Origin: Hyphomonas sp.
Lineage (GTDB): Bacteria; Pseudomonadota; Alphaproteobacteria; Caulobacterales; Hyphomonadaceae
NCBI GenBank assembly: GCA_016124495.1
Contig: WGNP01000007.1
Coordinates: 1-64,000, forward strand
DNA: 64,000 bases
Reading direction: 5' to 3'
Under the pieces are notes generated by a model. It worked only from the letters and a program-made list of their open reading frames with translations. It was not told the origin of the DNA and searched no databases. Each line of letters opens with the position of its first letter. Position 1 is the stretch's first letter. This document shows positions 42,741 through 53,293 of the stretch, piece after piece. A program made the translations under genes and the position numbers.

Positions 42741-42741
<1 letters not shown>
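42216..42741 (-). pseudogene. YdeI/DUF1801-type gene, frameshifted
   Basis: The minus frame from ATG 42741 reads LARPMLRRLREQTHAICPEAEEAAGR ... SYRGRNSCGLAGFKSRVAFF, as in DUF1801/YdeI (OmpD-associated) proteins, up to about 42385. The conserved C-terminus (LSPFSQRGWVTSITEA ... RRIGQAAKWLAEGKVRNRKYMRK, stop at 42216-42218) continues in a different frame, and the linker between is too short. A frameshift plus small deletion near 42380 therefore breaks the gene. Its ATG overlaps the acs stop (ATGA), so it was once translationally coupled to acs. Shadow frames on the plus strand are not genes. Confidence 0.7.
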
Positions 42742-44687
<1,946 letters not shown>

Positions 44688-44714
44688 GGGGATGGCCTGA
44701 CTGGTTTGCTGGCC

Positions 44715-46493
44715 CTAGTCTACCGGCGCCATGCCTGAGTCCGCAATGCCATGGGAGCGGCGGCTGCCGGGAATCCGGATGTCCTCAACGAGGTCCTGGA
44801 TGTCCTGCGGGGGTGGTTTGGTGACGAGCGAGACCGCGACGCCGACGACGATCGAGCCGATCATCACGACGAAACCGATGCCCTCCGGCGAGACGCCGAG
44901 GAACCAGTCCTCCGACGTGGCGGCCTTTCCGGCGCCGAGCTTGAAGTGCCAGATATAGGCGAAGGTGGGGATCAGGCCGGTGAGCATGGAGGCGATGGCG
45001 CCTTCGCGGTTCATGCGTTTCCAGAAGATTCCCAGCAGGATGACCGGGAATAGCGACGCCGCCGCAAGCCCGAAGGCGAAGGCGACCACCTGCGCGACAA
45101 AGGCGAGATCGGCCGAGTAGATGCCCATGAAGCCCGCCGCGATGACGGCGGCTGCGGCGGCGCCCCGCGCGACACGCAGCTCGGTCTTGTCCGTCATCCC
45201 CTTGAAGAAGGTGCGGCGGCAGAGGTCGTGGCTGATGGCGGACGATATAACCATCAGCAGGCCGGCAGCGGTGGACAGCGCCGCGGCGAGACCGCCCGCA
45301 ACGACGAGGCCGATGACCCATTCGGGAAGCCGGGCGATCTCCGGATTGGCGAGGACGTAGATGTCGTTGTTGATGGTGACTTCGTTCTCGAGGCCGTCCG
45401 GCGCGGCGGGACCTCGGATCTGCATCTGGCCGTCGCCGTTCCTGTCGTCGAAGGCGACGAGGCCGGTGCTCTCCCAGTTGGCGAACCAGGCGGGGCTCGG
45501 CGTCTCACCGGCTTCGCTGACCAGTTGGCTTCCTTGCGCATACCCGGCTGCCGGCACATAGGTCGTCTCGTTGACGGACTCGATGATGTTGTGGCGCGCG
45601 AAGGCGCCGACGGCCGGGGCGACGGTGTAGAGCAGCGCGATGAAGACGAGCGCCCAGCCGGCCGAGAGGCGCGCGTCGGACGCGCGGGGCACAGTGAAGA
45701 AGCGGATGATAACGTGCGGCAGGCCGGCGGTGCCGAACATCAGCGCGGCGGTGATGCAGAAGATGTCGAAGTTGGTCTTGGTTGACGACAGATAGCTTTC
45801 GAAGCCGAGGCCTTTCACGGTTTCGTCAAGCTTCTGCAGCATAGAGATGTCTTCACCCTTGAGGTTGCCGATGAAACCGAGTTGTGGGACCGGATTGCCG
45901 GTGAGCATCAGCGAGATGAAGATGGCGGGCACGGTGTAGGCGAAGATCAGCACGACGTATTGCGCGACCTGGGTGTAGGTGACGCCCTTCATGCCGCCGA
46001 GCACGGCATAGACGAAGACAATGCCCATGCCGAACAGGATGCCTGTGTTGAAGTCGACACCGAGGAAGCGCGAGAAGGCGATGCCGACACCCGACATCTG
46101 GCCGGCGATATAGGTGAACGAGACGAACAGCGCGCAGATGACGGCCACGACGCGGGCGACGCCGGAATAATACCGGTCGCCGACGAAGTCCGGCACGGTG
46201 AACTTGCCGAACTCGCGCAGGAAAGGCGCGAGCAGGAGCGCCAGCAGAACGTAACCGCCGGTCCAGCCCATCAGGTAGACTGAGCCGCCATAGCCCATGC
46301 CGGCGATCAGGCCCGCCATCGAGAGGAAGGAGGCGGCGCTCATCCAGTCGGCGGCGGTGGCCATGCCGTTGACGACCGGGTGGACACCGTGGCCGGCGAC
46401 GTAGAAATCATTGGTGGAGCCGGCGCGGGCCCAGAGGGCGATGCCGATGTAGAGGCCGAAGGTTGCGAGAACCCAGATCAGTGTCCAGTCCAT
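44715..46493 (-). CDS. sodium:solute symporter, large subunit (acetate-type)
   Basis: 592 residues, about 13 membrane spans, SSS family (for example GHGVHPVVNGMATAADWMSAASFLSMAGLIAGMGYGG; GTAGLPHVIIRFFTVP). It is preceded by a DUF4212 small subunit and followed by acs, the arrangement of the two-part sodium/substrate symporters (large and small subunit) rather than of ActP/YjcH. The likely substrate is acetate or another short monocarboxylate. An insert of about 60 polar residues (about 310-380) is present in a loop, as in this subtype. Start MDWTLIWVLATFGLYIGIALW. Confidence 0.9.
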   Translation of the reverse strand: MDWTLIWVLATFGLYIGIALWARAGSTNDFYVAGHGVHPVVNGMATAADWMSAASFLSMAGLIAGMGYGGSVYLMGWTGGYVLLALLLAPFLREFGKFTVPDFVGDRYYSGVARVVAVICALFVSFTYIAGQMSGVGIAFSRFLGVDFNTGILFGMGIVFVYAVLGGMKGVTYTQVAQYVVLIFAYTVPAIFISLMLTGNPVPQLGFIGNLKGEDISMLQKLDETVKGLGFESYLSSTKTNFDIFCITAALMFGTAGLPHVIIRFFTVPRASDARLSAGWALVFIALLYTVAPAVGAFARHNIIESVNETTYVPAAGYAQGSQLVSEAGETPSPAWFANWESTGLVAFDDRNGDGQMQIRGPAAPDGLENEVTINNDIYVLANPEIARLPEWVIGLVVAGGLAAALSTAAGLLMVISSAISHDLCRRTFFKGMTDKTELRVARGAAAAAVIAAGFMGIYSADLAFVAQVVAFAFGLAAASLFPVILLGIFWKRMNREGAIASMLTGLIPTFAYIWHFKLGAGKAATSEDWFLGVSPEGIGFVVMIGSIVVGVAVSLVTKPPPQDIQDLVEDIRIPGSRRSHGIADSGMAPVD

Positions 46494-46496
46494 GCC

Positions 46497-46796
46497 TCAG
46501 CCCCCGATCCGGTATTTCTTCTCAAGGCGGTTCATCGCGGCGCAGTAGCAGAAGATGAGCGCGACAAAGACGTAGATCGACCCGTTCTGAGCAAACCAGA
46601 AGCCCAGCGGGGCGCCGCCGATATGAAACTGGTCGAGGAATTCGCGCAGCAGGATGCCGGCGCCGAAGGAAACGAGGAACCAGAGGGCGAGGAGGGTCAG
46701 CGTCAGGCGGATGACCCCCGGCCAATAGCCCTTGCGGTCTGGCGTCAGGTCTGACGATTCTGGCGTGTCGGCCATCTGGTACCTCCCCGGACTCAT
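46497..46796 (-). CDS. DUF4212 symporter small subunit
   Basis: 99 residues with two membrane segments (LTLTLLALWFLVSFGAGILL and NGSIYVFVALIFCYCAAMNRLEKKY) and the family pattern YWPGVIRLTLTLLALWFLVSFGAGILLREFLDQFHIGGAPLGFWFAQNGSI. It is the small partner of the symporter whose gene begins 4 bases later. Its upstream region (46797-46901) also carries the divergent amidohydrolase start. Confidence 0.93.
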   Translation of the reverse strand: MSPGRYQMADTPESSDLTPDRKGYWPGVIRLTLTLLALWFLVSFGAGILLREFLDQFHIGGAPLGFWFAQNGSIYVFVALIFCYCAAMNRLEKKYRIGG

Positions 46797-46901
46797 AATT
46801 CAGGTGATGTGGCAGCACTCAACCGGCCCGATCAAGCCTTTACTTGGCGCAAGGAGCGCGATCTGATCAGCCCAAACAATACTCAAGGGGAGTGCGCCGC
46901 C

Positions 46902-47894
46902 ATGTTCAACAATACAGAATGGCTGAGCCAGGTGCGTGAGGACGTGGTCGATCCGGCGCGCGAGATCGTCGATCCGCACCATCATCTCTGGCCGAAGCCG
47001 CACCTGTCCTACGACCTCGAGGAGCTGTGGTGCGACACGCAGGATGGGCACAGGGTCGTACAGACGGTGTTCATGGAGTGCGGCTCGGCTTACCGGACGG
47101 ATGGGCCCGAACACCTGTTCCCGGTGGGCGAGACGGAGTTCGTGGCAGCGGCGGCGCTGCGGGCGGCGCAAGAGCCTTCGAAAGCACAGATTGCCGGGAT
47201 CGTCGCGCATGCGGACCTGCGCCGGGGTGACCTGGACGCCATCCTGGATGCGCATCACGCTGGCGCGCGCGGCCTGTTCCGGGGTATCCGGCATTCCGGA
47301 TCGCGTGACGAAAGCGGCGCGCCGCTGCGCATTCCGGGACGCGCGCCGAAGGGCCTGTTCGGGGATGCGGATTTCCGGCGGGGCGTTAACCGCCTTGGCG
47401 AGCGCGGGCTGACCTATGATACCTGGATCTACCATCATCAGCTGGCGGACTATGCGACGCTCGCTCGCGCGGCGCCGGGCACGGTGATGATCCTTGACCA
47501 TTTCGGCACGCCGCTGGGGGTCGGCCCGTATGCCGGCAAGCGGGACGAGATCTTCGCGAAGTGGAAGGATGACATTGCCGCGGTGGCAGCCTGCCCGAAT
47601 GTGTACGCGAAGCTCGGCGGTCTTGCGATGCCGGACAATGGATTTGGCTGGAACACGCAGGCGAAACCTCCCGGCTCGGATGAATTCGTGGAGGCGCAGG
47701 CGCCGTGGTACCATCATGCCATCAAGGTGTTCGGGCCAGAGCGCTGCATGTTCGAGAGCAATTTTCCGGTGGACCGGCTGTCGCTGAGTTACCGTACGCT
47801 GTGGAACGGGCTGAAGAAGATCGCGAAGGACTACCCGGAGGCCGCACAGGCGGCGATGTTCAGCGCAACGGCCCGGAAGGTGTACAAGCTGTGA
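46902..47894 (+). CDS. amidohydrolase (PF04909-type TIM-barrel metal hydrolase)
   Basis: About 330 residues. HxH metal motif in IVDPHHHLWPKP, then GIVAHADL, a conserved H(H)Q strand, VMILDHFGTPLG, AKLGG and ESNFPVDRLS (Asp). It belongs to the amidohydrolase-related group that includes 2-pyrone-4,6-dicarboxylate lactonase and fungal-type decarboxylase-like hydrolases; the substrate is unassigned. ATG 46902 follows GGGGAG with good spacing; the frame is open further upstream. TGATG overlap with the serine hydrolase gene at 47894 indicates coupling. Confidence 0.85.
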   Translation: MFNNTEWLSQVREDVVDPAREIVDPHHHLWPKPHLSYDLEELWCDTQDGHRVVQTVFMECGSAYRTDGPEHLFPVGETEFVAAAALRAAQEPSKAQIAGIVAHADLRRGDLDAILDAHHAGARGLFRGIRHSGSRDESGAPLRIPGRAPKGLFGDADFRRGVNRLGERGLTYDTWIYHHQLADYATLARAAPGTVMILDHFGTPLGVGPYAGKRDEIFAKWKDDIAAVAACPNVYAKLGGLAMPDNGFGWNTQAKPPGSDEFVEAQAPWYHHAIKVFGPERCMFESNFPVDRLSLSYRTLWNGLKKIAKDYPEAAQAAMFSATARKVYKL

Positions 47895-48931
47895 TGACGA
47901 AACTCCCGCCCCTTCCCTCGCAGCCTGCGGGTGTGCCCTGGCCGACGACCGAGTGGCCGGAAGCGAAACCGGATATGGCAACGGCAAAGAAGCTTGCACC
48001 GCTGCTTGATCTTGCCTTCTCTGATCCGGCGCCAGCCAGCCTTGGCGAGACGCATGCTTTCCTGGCCGTGCAGGGCGGGCAGATTGTGGCAGAGCGGTAT
48101 TGGACAGGCTTTGATGTTACGAGCACGCATCATTCCTGGTCGCAGGCGAAGAGCATGACGCAGGCGCTGGTCGGCATCCTCGTGCGCGAGGGCAAGCTGG
48201 ATATCCACGCGCCGGCCGATGTGCCGGAATGGCAGGGCACGGACGATCCGCGCCGCGCGATCACGCTGGACCAGCTGCTGCGGATGTCGAGCGGACTGAA
48301 GTTTGCCGAGGATTATGTCGATGCGGGTGTCTCGGATGTGATCGAGATGCTGTTCGGATCCGGCAAGGAGGATGTTGGCGGGTTTGCCGCGAAGTTCCCG
48401 CTGATCCATCCTGCGGGCACGACCTGGAGCTATGCGAGCGGGACGACGAATATCGTGGCGCGGATTGCCGCGCGGGCGCTGGGCGCAAGCGGTGACGCGT
48501 TCCGCGACTTCATGGTCCGGGAACTGTTCGGGCCGATCGGCATGGCCTCGGCTGATCCGAAATTCGACAAGGCAGGCACCTTCATCGGCTCGTCCTTCTG
48601 CTTCTGCACGGTGAGGGATTTTGCGCGCTTCGGGATGCTTTACCTGCGCGGCGGCGTCTGGGACGGGCGGCGCATCCTGCCGGAGGGCTGGGTGGACTAT
48701 GCCCGCACGCCGACGCCGGTGCCGGCGACCGAGACCTATGGTTACGGAGCCCACTGGTGGCTCGGCATGGCGGGACCGGGCAGCTTCTCGTCGAATGGCT
48801 ATGAGGGGCAGTATACGGTTATGGTGCCGGAGCTGGACCTGATCCTCGTGCGCAACGGGAAATCCCCGCTGGAGCAGAAGGACGAGGTGATGCGCTGGAT
48901 GGGGGAGGTGGCGCATTGTTTCCGGGGTTAA
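47894..48931 (+). CDS. beta-lactamase-family serine hydrolase
   Basis: 345 residues. Class C beta-lactamase/DD-peptidase fold: catalytic SxxK in HHSWSQAKSM, WSYASGTTN as the Tyr-x-(Ser/Asn) element, and a late HWWLGM. No signal peptide, so it acts in the cytoplasm, and a role as an esterase or amidase on the neighbouring amidohydrolase pathway is more likely than resistance. Starts inside the TGATG overlap with the preceding gene. Confidence 0.88.
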   Translation: MTKLPPLPSQPAGVPWPTTEWPEAKPDMATAKKLAPLLDLAFSDPAPASLGETHAFLAVQGGQIVAERYWTGFDVTSTHHSWSQAKSMTQALVGILVREGKLDIHAPADVPEWQGTDDPRRAITLDQLLRMSSGLKFAEDYVDAGVSDVIEMLFGSGKEDVGGFAAKFPLIHPAGTTWSYASGTTNIVARIAARALGASGDAFRDFMVRELFGPIGMASADPKFDKAGTFIGSSFCFCTVRDFARFGMLYLRGGVWDGRRILPEGWVDYARTPTPVPATETYGYGAHWWLGMAGPGSFSSNGYEGQYTVMVPELDLILVRNGKSPLEQKDEVMRWMGEVAHCFRG

Positions 48932-49057
48932 AGGGCACGCTTGCCTTCCAATTCCCCTTCCCCTATACGCCCGCCTTCAAAGGACGGCGCCAGGCCGTAC
49001 CTGTCAGGTTCCGATCTTCCCTAAGGGAAGGCACGGTCCAGGGCGAAAGGAAACCAG

Positions 49058-49771
49058 ATGTCCAAGCAAAAGATTTCATTCAATGTTGACGTGCGTGAGC
49101 GCGTCGGCACCGGCGGCGCCCGTGAAGCCCGCCGCCAGGGCTTCGTGCCCGGCGTCCTGTACGGCGGCGATCTTGCCCCGGTCGCCATCAATCTCAAGAA
49201 AGCCGAAGTGATCAAGGCCATCGAAACAGGCCAGTTCCTCAACGCGACCGCCACACTGATTCACAAGGGCGAGAAGCAGCTCGTGATCCCGCAGGGCATC
49301 CAGATGCACCCCGTATCCGACCAGCCCTGGCACGTGGACCTGCGCCGCGTCGAGCCGGACCAGATCATCAAGGTCGAGGTTCCGGTCCACTTCAGGGGCC
49401 AGGAAGCCTGCCCCGGCCTTAAGAAGGGCGGCACGCTCAACATCGTGCGCCACGCGGTCGAACTGAACGTCCCGGCAGCCAAGATCCCGGAATACATCGA
49501 GGCCGACATCTCGGCGCTCGAAGTCGGCGACAACGTTAAGATCTCGGACATCAAGCTGCCGAAAGATGCGACCCCCGCCATCACCGACCGTGACTTCACG
49601 ATCGCCACGATCGCGGGCCGCGGTGGCAAGGCCGAGGAAGAGCCCGCAGCGGCAACTTCGGCAGACGCCGTGCCGGCCGCCAAGGCGAAGGCACCGGCTG
49701 CAGGCGCAGCAGCCGCGGCCAAGGGCGCTGCCCCGGCCAAGGCCCCTGCGAAGCCCGCCGGCAAGAAGTGA
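49058..49771 (+). CDS. rplY: ribosomal protein L25/Ctc
   Basis: 237 residues. N-terminal 5S-RNA-binding L25 domain (NVDVRERVGTGGAREARRQGFVPGVLYGG; HPVSDQPWHVDLRRVEPD) followed by the TL5/Ctc C-terminal domain (about 100-190: VEVPVHFRGQEACPGLKKGGTLNIVRHAVELNVPAAKIPEYIEADI). An Ala/Pro/Lys-rich tail of about 40 residues closes it, typical of alphaproteobacterial L25. Binds 5S rRNA in the large subunit. AAAGGA upstream of the ATG. A hairpin CTTCCC-TAA-GGGAAG sits 28-42 bases before the start (49016-49030), function unknown. Confidence 0.95.
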   Translation: MSKQKISFNVDVRERVGTGGAREARRQGFVPGVLYGGDLAPVAINLKKAEVIKAIETGQFLNATATLIHKGEKQLVIPQGIQMHPVSDQPWHVDLRRVEPDQIIKVEVPVHFRGQEACPGLKKGGTLNIVRHAVELNVPAAKIPEYIEADISALEVGDNVKISDIKLPKDATPAITDRDFTIATIAGRGGKAEEEPAAATSADAVPAAKAKAPAAGAAAAAKGAAPAKAPAKPAGKK

Positions 49772-49788
49772 TCCTTCTGGACAATCTG

Positions 49789-49817
49789 GAGGCCGCCCGT
49801 CACAAGCGGGCGGCCTC
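49789..49817 (+). terminator. terminator hairpin after rplY
   Basis: Perfect 11-bp stem GAGGCCGCCCG / CGGGCGGCCTC with loop TCACAAG, then TTGATT, 18 bases past the rplY stop and 39 before pth. The T run is short, so it may be partial and leave some read-through into pth. Confidence 0.65.
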
Positions 49818-49855
49818 TTGATTCCGGGGGCGGATAAAGGACGGACAGGCAAGCC

Positions 49856-50479
49856 ATGCTGATCCTTGCCGGACAGGGAAACCCGGGCGCCAAATATGCG
49901 AAGAACCGGCACAATACCGGCTTCCTGCTGCTCGACCGGGTTCATGCTGCCCACGGCTTCGGCCCATGGCGCGCGAAATTCGATTCCGAGATTTCCGAAG
50001 GGGTCATCGACACCGCGAACGGCCGGCTGAAAGTGCTGCTGCTGAAGCCGCTGACTTACTACAACGAGTCCGGACGGGCGCTGTCGAAGGCGTGCGCATT
50101 CTACAAGGTGGGACCGGAAGCGGTCACACTTATGTATGACGAGATTGATCTGGCGCCGGGGCGCGTACGCGTGAAGCGCGGTGGCGGCGCGGCGGGCAAC
50201 AATGGCGTGCGTTCAGCCACGGCGCACCTTGGCCCGGAATTCCGGCGCATCCGCGTCGGTGTAGGCCATCCCGGCGACAAGTCACTTGTGATGCCCTACG
50301 TGCTGTCCGATTTTCCGAAGGCCGACCTCGAATGGTTTCTCCCGCTCGGCGACGCGATCTGCAAAGCCCTGCCCTACCTGCTGGCCGATGACGACGAGCG
50401 GTTCCAGACCGAAGTGATGCGGCTCGCGCCCGCCCCGAAACTGGACCCGAAACAGGCAGGCCGTCCGGAGGCGGAGTAA
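49856..50479 (+). CDS. pth: peptidyl-tRNA hydrolase
   Basis: 207 residues. Releases peptides from peptidyl-tRNA lost by ribosomes. ILAGQGNPGAKYAKNRHNTGF gives the Asn and catalytic His; KPLTYYNESG and YDEIDLAPGRVRVKRGGGAAGNNGVRS follow, with the conserved Asp. Most relatives read KPxTFMN and GGxxGHNGLRS, so Tyr for Met and Asn for His (GNNG) are differences near the active site. C-terminal extension of about 15 residues is Lys/Pro-rich. Follows rplY as in many genomes. Confidence 0.93.
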   Translation: MLILAGQGNPGAKYAKNRHNTGFLLLDRVHAAHGFGPWRAKFDSEISEGVIDTANGRLKVLLLKPLTYYNESGRALSKACAFYKVGPEAVTLMYDEIDLAPGRVRVKRGGGAAGNNGVRSATAHLGPEFRRIRVGVGHPGDKSLVMPYVLSDFPKADLEWFLPLGDAICKALPYLLADDDERFQTEVMRLAPAPKLDPKQAGRPEAE

Positions 50480-50485
50480 AGCCGC

Positions 50486-50953
50486 TCAGGCCTTGCGTAC
50501 AATCACCAGGCTGGACCGCGTGGAGTCGACGACTACCCGGTCGCCAATGTTCAGCGCGCCTTCACCGTCTGCTGCTTCGGCGCCCCAGACGGTGTCGCCG
50601 ATCTTCACCTGGCCTTGCCCGCCATTGAATTCCCGCGTGACCTCGCCGCGCTGACCGACAAGCTGCACCATGCGCTTGTTGAGCGTCGGGTGTTCCGGCG
50701 CGGCCTTTCGCATATTTGGGAATACCGACCGGCTGAGGACAATCAGCGCGATCGACGCAAACATGAACACGAGGATCTGTACGTGCCAGGCGGTGGCTGA
50801 TTCCGGCGCGACCGAAGCGAAGATCGCCGTCAGCCCGGCGGCAACGGACGCCATCAGCAGGTCGAAGGTGCTGGTCACCATTTCGAGGCCGAAAAGGATC
50901 AGGGCGAGCACCAGCCAGTGCCACCAGGTGATCTGGGAGAGTAGTTGTTCCAT
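50486..50953 (-). CDS. NfeD-like membrane protein
   Basis: 155 residues. Two to three N-terminal membrane segments (WHWLVLALILFGLEMVTSTFDLLMASVAAGLTAIFASV; ILVFMFASIALIVLSRSVF) and a C-terminal OB-fold domain (MVQLVGQRGEVTREFNGGQGQVKIGDTVWGAEAADGE). NfeD short proteins pair with SPFH/stomatin proteins; the SPFH gene is 34 bases upstream on the same strand. Start at MEQLLSQ (50953). Confidence 0.9.
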   Translation of the reverse strand: MEQLLSQITWWHWLVLALILFGLEMVTSTFDLLMASVAAGLTAIFASVAPESATAWHVQILVFMFASIALIVLSRSVFPNMRKAAPEHPTLNKRMVQLVGQRGEVTREFNGGQGQVKIGDTVWGAEAADGEGALNIGDRVVVDSTRSSLVIVRKA

Positions 50954-50987
50954 GAAAAACAGCCTTCTTCTGCAGGCGGAGGATCGA

Positions 50988-51950
50988 TCAGGTACGGGTC
51001 GGCGGCACGGCACTGCCGGCGGGCTTTGGCGAGGCATTCACGGCCTTGGCCGAATCCGTCAGCCCACGGATGCCTTCAATGGTGCCGAGGATGGACGAGA
51101 ATTCCGCCGGGATGATAACCGTGCGCTGCTGCGGCGAGGTCGCGAGTTTTTCGAACGCGGCGACATAGGCCTGGCCGAGGAAGTAGTTGATCGCGTTGAC
51201 GTCGCCCTTGGCAATCGCTTCCGAGACCATGGCGGTCGCTTTTGCTTCAGCTTCGGCTTCGCGCTCGCGGGCTTCGGCGTCGCGGAAAGCGGCTTCCTTG
51301 CGGCCTTCGGCTTGCAGGATCTGCGACTGCTTCTGGCCTTCGGCCTTGAGGATCGCCGATTGCTTCTCGCCTTCGGCCGTCAGGATTTCCGCACGCTTGA
51401 GGCGCTCGGCCTTCATCTGGCGGGCCATGGCTTCGGTAATGTCGGCCGGCGGGGTGAGGTCCTTGATCTCGATACGGGTAACCTTGACACCCCAGGGGAG
51501 CGTAGCCGCGTCGATCGTGCCCAGCAGGCGCGCGTTGATCTCGTCGCGGTTCGAGAGGACCTGGTCGAGGTCCATCGAGCCGACCACGGTGCGGATGTTG
51601 GTCATCGACAGGTTGGTGATGGCGCTGACGAGGTTGTTGACCTCATAGGCGGCCTGAACCGCGTCGATCACCTGGATGAACACGATGGCGTCGCAGGAGA
51701 CCATGGCGTTGTCGCGCGTGATCACTTCCTGCTGGGGCACGTCCAGCACCGTCTCCATCATGTTCATTTTCCGGCCGACCCGGTCGAACAGCGGATTGAT
51801 GACGTGGGGGCCTGGCGTCAGCGTGCGCGTATAGCGGCCGAAGCGCTCGATCGTCCAGTTATAGCCCTGTGGCACGAACTTCAGCGCACCGAAAAGACCG
51901 ATGATGACGACGACGAAGATCAGCAGGAATGCTGAGATGACAATATCCAC
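50988..51950 (-). CDS. SPFH-domain protein (stomatin/paraslipin type)
   Basis: 320 residues. N-terminal membrane anchor (MDIVISAFLLIFVVVIIGLFGALKF), SPFH domain (about 25-190: VPQGYNWTIERFGRYTRTLTPGPHVINPLF; LDVPQQEVITRDNAMVSCDAIVFIQV), then a Glu/Ala/Lys-rich coiled coil with repeats EGEKQSAILKAEGQKQSQILQAEGRKEAAF, the paraslipin tail. Forms membrane rafts/cages that gather or protect membrane proteins, with NfeD as partner. No signal of specialised function here. Confidence 0.93.
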   Translation of the reverse strand: MDIVISAFLLIFVVVIIGLFGALKFVPQGYNWTIERFGRYTRTLTPGPHVINPLFDRVGRKMNMMETVLDVPQQEVITRDNAMVSCDAIVFIQVIDAVQAAYEVNNLVSAITNLSMTNIRTVVGSMDLDQVLSNRDEINARLLGTIDAATLPWGVKVTRIEIKDLTPPADITEAMARQMKAERLKRAEILTAEGEKQSAILKAEGQKQSQILQAEGRKEAAFRDAEAREREAEAEAKATAMVSEAIAKGDVNAINYFLGQAYVAAFEKLATSPQQRTVIIPAEFSSILGTIEGIRGLTDSAKAVNASPKPAGSAVPPTRT

Positions 51951-52023
51951 GGGGCTCCCTCTCCACGATGTAACCTGAAATCCAGATGGGGAAGGGTTTG
52001 CCGATATTCAATAAAACCAGACA

Positions 52024-52058
52024 CAAAATCGGCCTGCCCGTTCCCCAGGCAGGCCGAT
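52024..52058 (-). terminator. Rho-independent terminator after the peroxiredoxin gene
   Basis: Minus strand: 11-bp stem ATCGGCCTGCC / GGCAGGCCGAT (52028-52058 outer limits, 9-base loop) followed by TTTTGTG. It lies about 40 bases past the peroxiredoxin stop. Good canonical form. Confidence 0.85.
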
Positions 52059-52096
52059 CATGGTGGCATTCGGTTAAGGTTCGTTAACCGCCCGGC

Positions 52097-52579
52097 CTAG
52101 AGTTGGGCGAGCAGGTAGTCCGCCGCAGAGACCTTGAACTCGCCGCCCTGCTCCACGTTGAGCTCGGCGACGACGCCATCCTTCACCAGCATCGAGTAGC
52201 GCTGCGAGCGCTTGCCCATACCGAAACCGGACGCGTCCAGCTCGAGGCCGATGGATTGGGCGAAGGCGCCGTTGCCGTCGGCCAGCATGCGGATCTTGTC
52301 TTCAGCGTGCGAGGACTTGCCCCAGGCACCCATCACGAACACGTCGTTGACCGAGGTGCAGACGATTTCCTGGACGCCCCTGGCTTCGAACTCGCCGGCC
52401 TTGTCGACGAAGCCCGGCAGGTGGCGCGCCGAACAGGTCGGCGTATAGGCGCCCGGAACGGCGAACAGGGCGACAGTCTTGCCGCCAAACACCTGCGCGG
52501 TGGTCACGGGTTTCGGGCCATCCGCAGTCATTTCCATGAAGGTGGCTTCGGGCAGCTTGTCGCCGACTTTGATGGTCAT
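52097..52579 (-). CDS. Prx5-like peroxiredoxin
   Basis: 160 residues. Thioredoxin-fold peroxidase: KVGDKLPEATFMEM, KTVALFAVPGAYTPTCSARHLPGF with the peroxidatic Cys in the TPTCS loop, then VFVMGAWGKS and Trp/Arg pairs downstream. Reduces peroxides with glutathione or thioredoxin. ATG 52579 has AAGGAG at good spacing; the frame is open much farther upstream but that part has no match. Single gene with its own terminator. Confidence 0.93.
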   Translation of the reverse strand: MTIKVGDKLPEATFMEMTADGPKPVTTAQVFGGKTVALFAVPGAYTPTCSARHLPGFVDKAGEFEARGVQEIVCTSVNDVFVMGAWGKSSHAEDKIRMLADGNGAFAQSIGLELDASGFGMGKRSQRYSMLVKDGVVAELNVEQGGEFKVSAADYLLAQL

Positions 52580-52726
52580 GGGGCAGTCTCCTTTGTTGCC
52601 CGCCGGAGATAAGGCCGCGCGGGCGCAGCCGCAAGGCGTCTCTCGGCGGCAGGCACGGGCGGGCCTGCAAGGGTTTTCGCTTGCAATCATACGCCCGGTG
52701 GCCCAGCCTTGATACCGGAGGCAGGC

Positions 52727-53293
52727 ATGCAGCTCGAGACCGACCTCACCGGCAAGCTCCTGATCGCCCTTCCGGGCATCGGCGACACGCGCTTCGAGCG
52801 CTCGGTCATCCTGCTCTGCGCCCACACGCCCGAGTTCGCGATGGGGATCGTGCTGAACAAACCCGCTCAGGGCGTCGACCTGCAGGACCTGATGGAGCAG
52901 ATGGGGATCCAGATGGAAATCTCGCTGCGCGGCGTCCAGGTGCTCGAAGGCGGCCCGGTGGCAACCGAGCGCGGGTTTGTTCTGCATACGGATGATGTAA
53001 TCTGTGACGGCGCGACCCTGGAGGTTGACGGCAATATCTGCATGACCGCGACACGGGATATTCTCGCCATGATCGCCTCGATGGCGGCTCCGCGCCAGTC
53101 CGTGTTTGCGCTGGGATATGCCGGCTGGGGCGCCGGCCAGCTGGAAAGCGAGCTGGCGGAGAATGCCTGGCTCGTGTGCGAACCGGATTCCGATCTCGTG
53201 TTTGGCGACGCCCATGAGCACAAATGGCGCCATGCCATGACGCGGCTGGGTGTTGATCTCTCGCGGCTGCACTCCGGCGCGGGGAATGCATGA
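52727..53293 (+). CDS. YqgE/AlgH family protein
   Basis: 188 residues with the family landmarks LTGKLLIALPGIGDTRFERSVILLCAHTPEFAMGIVLNKP, EGGPVATERGFVLH and YAGWGAGQLESELAENAWL. The function of YqgE/AlgH is unknown; it has been linked to alginate regulation and to RNA/ruvX-type neighbours in other bacteria. ATG 52727 follows GGAGG by 5 bases. Overlaps the GNAT gene at ATGA (53290-53293). Confidence 0.9.
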   Translation: MQLETDLTGKLLIALPGIGDTRFERSVILLCAHTPEFAMGIVLNKPAQGVDLQDLMEQMGIQMEISLRGVQVLEGGPVATERGFVLHTDDVICDGATLEVDGNICMTATRDILAMIASMAAPRQSVFALGYAGWGAGQLESELAENAWLVCEPDSDLVFGDAHEHKWRHAMTRLGVDLSRLHSGAGNA

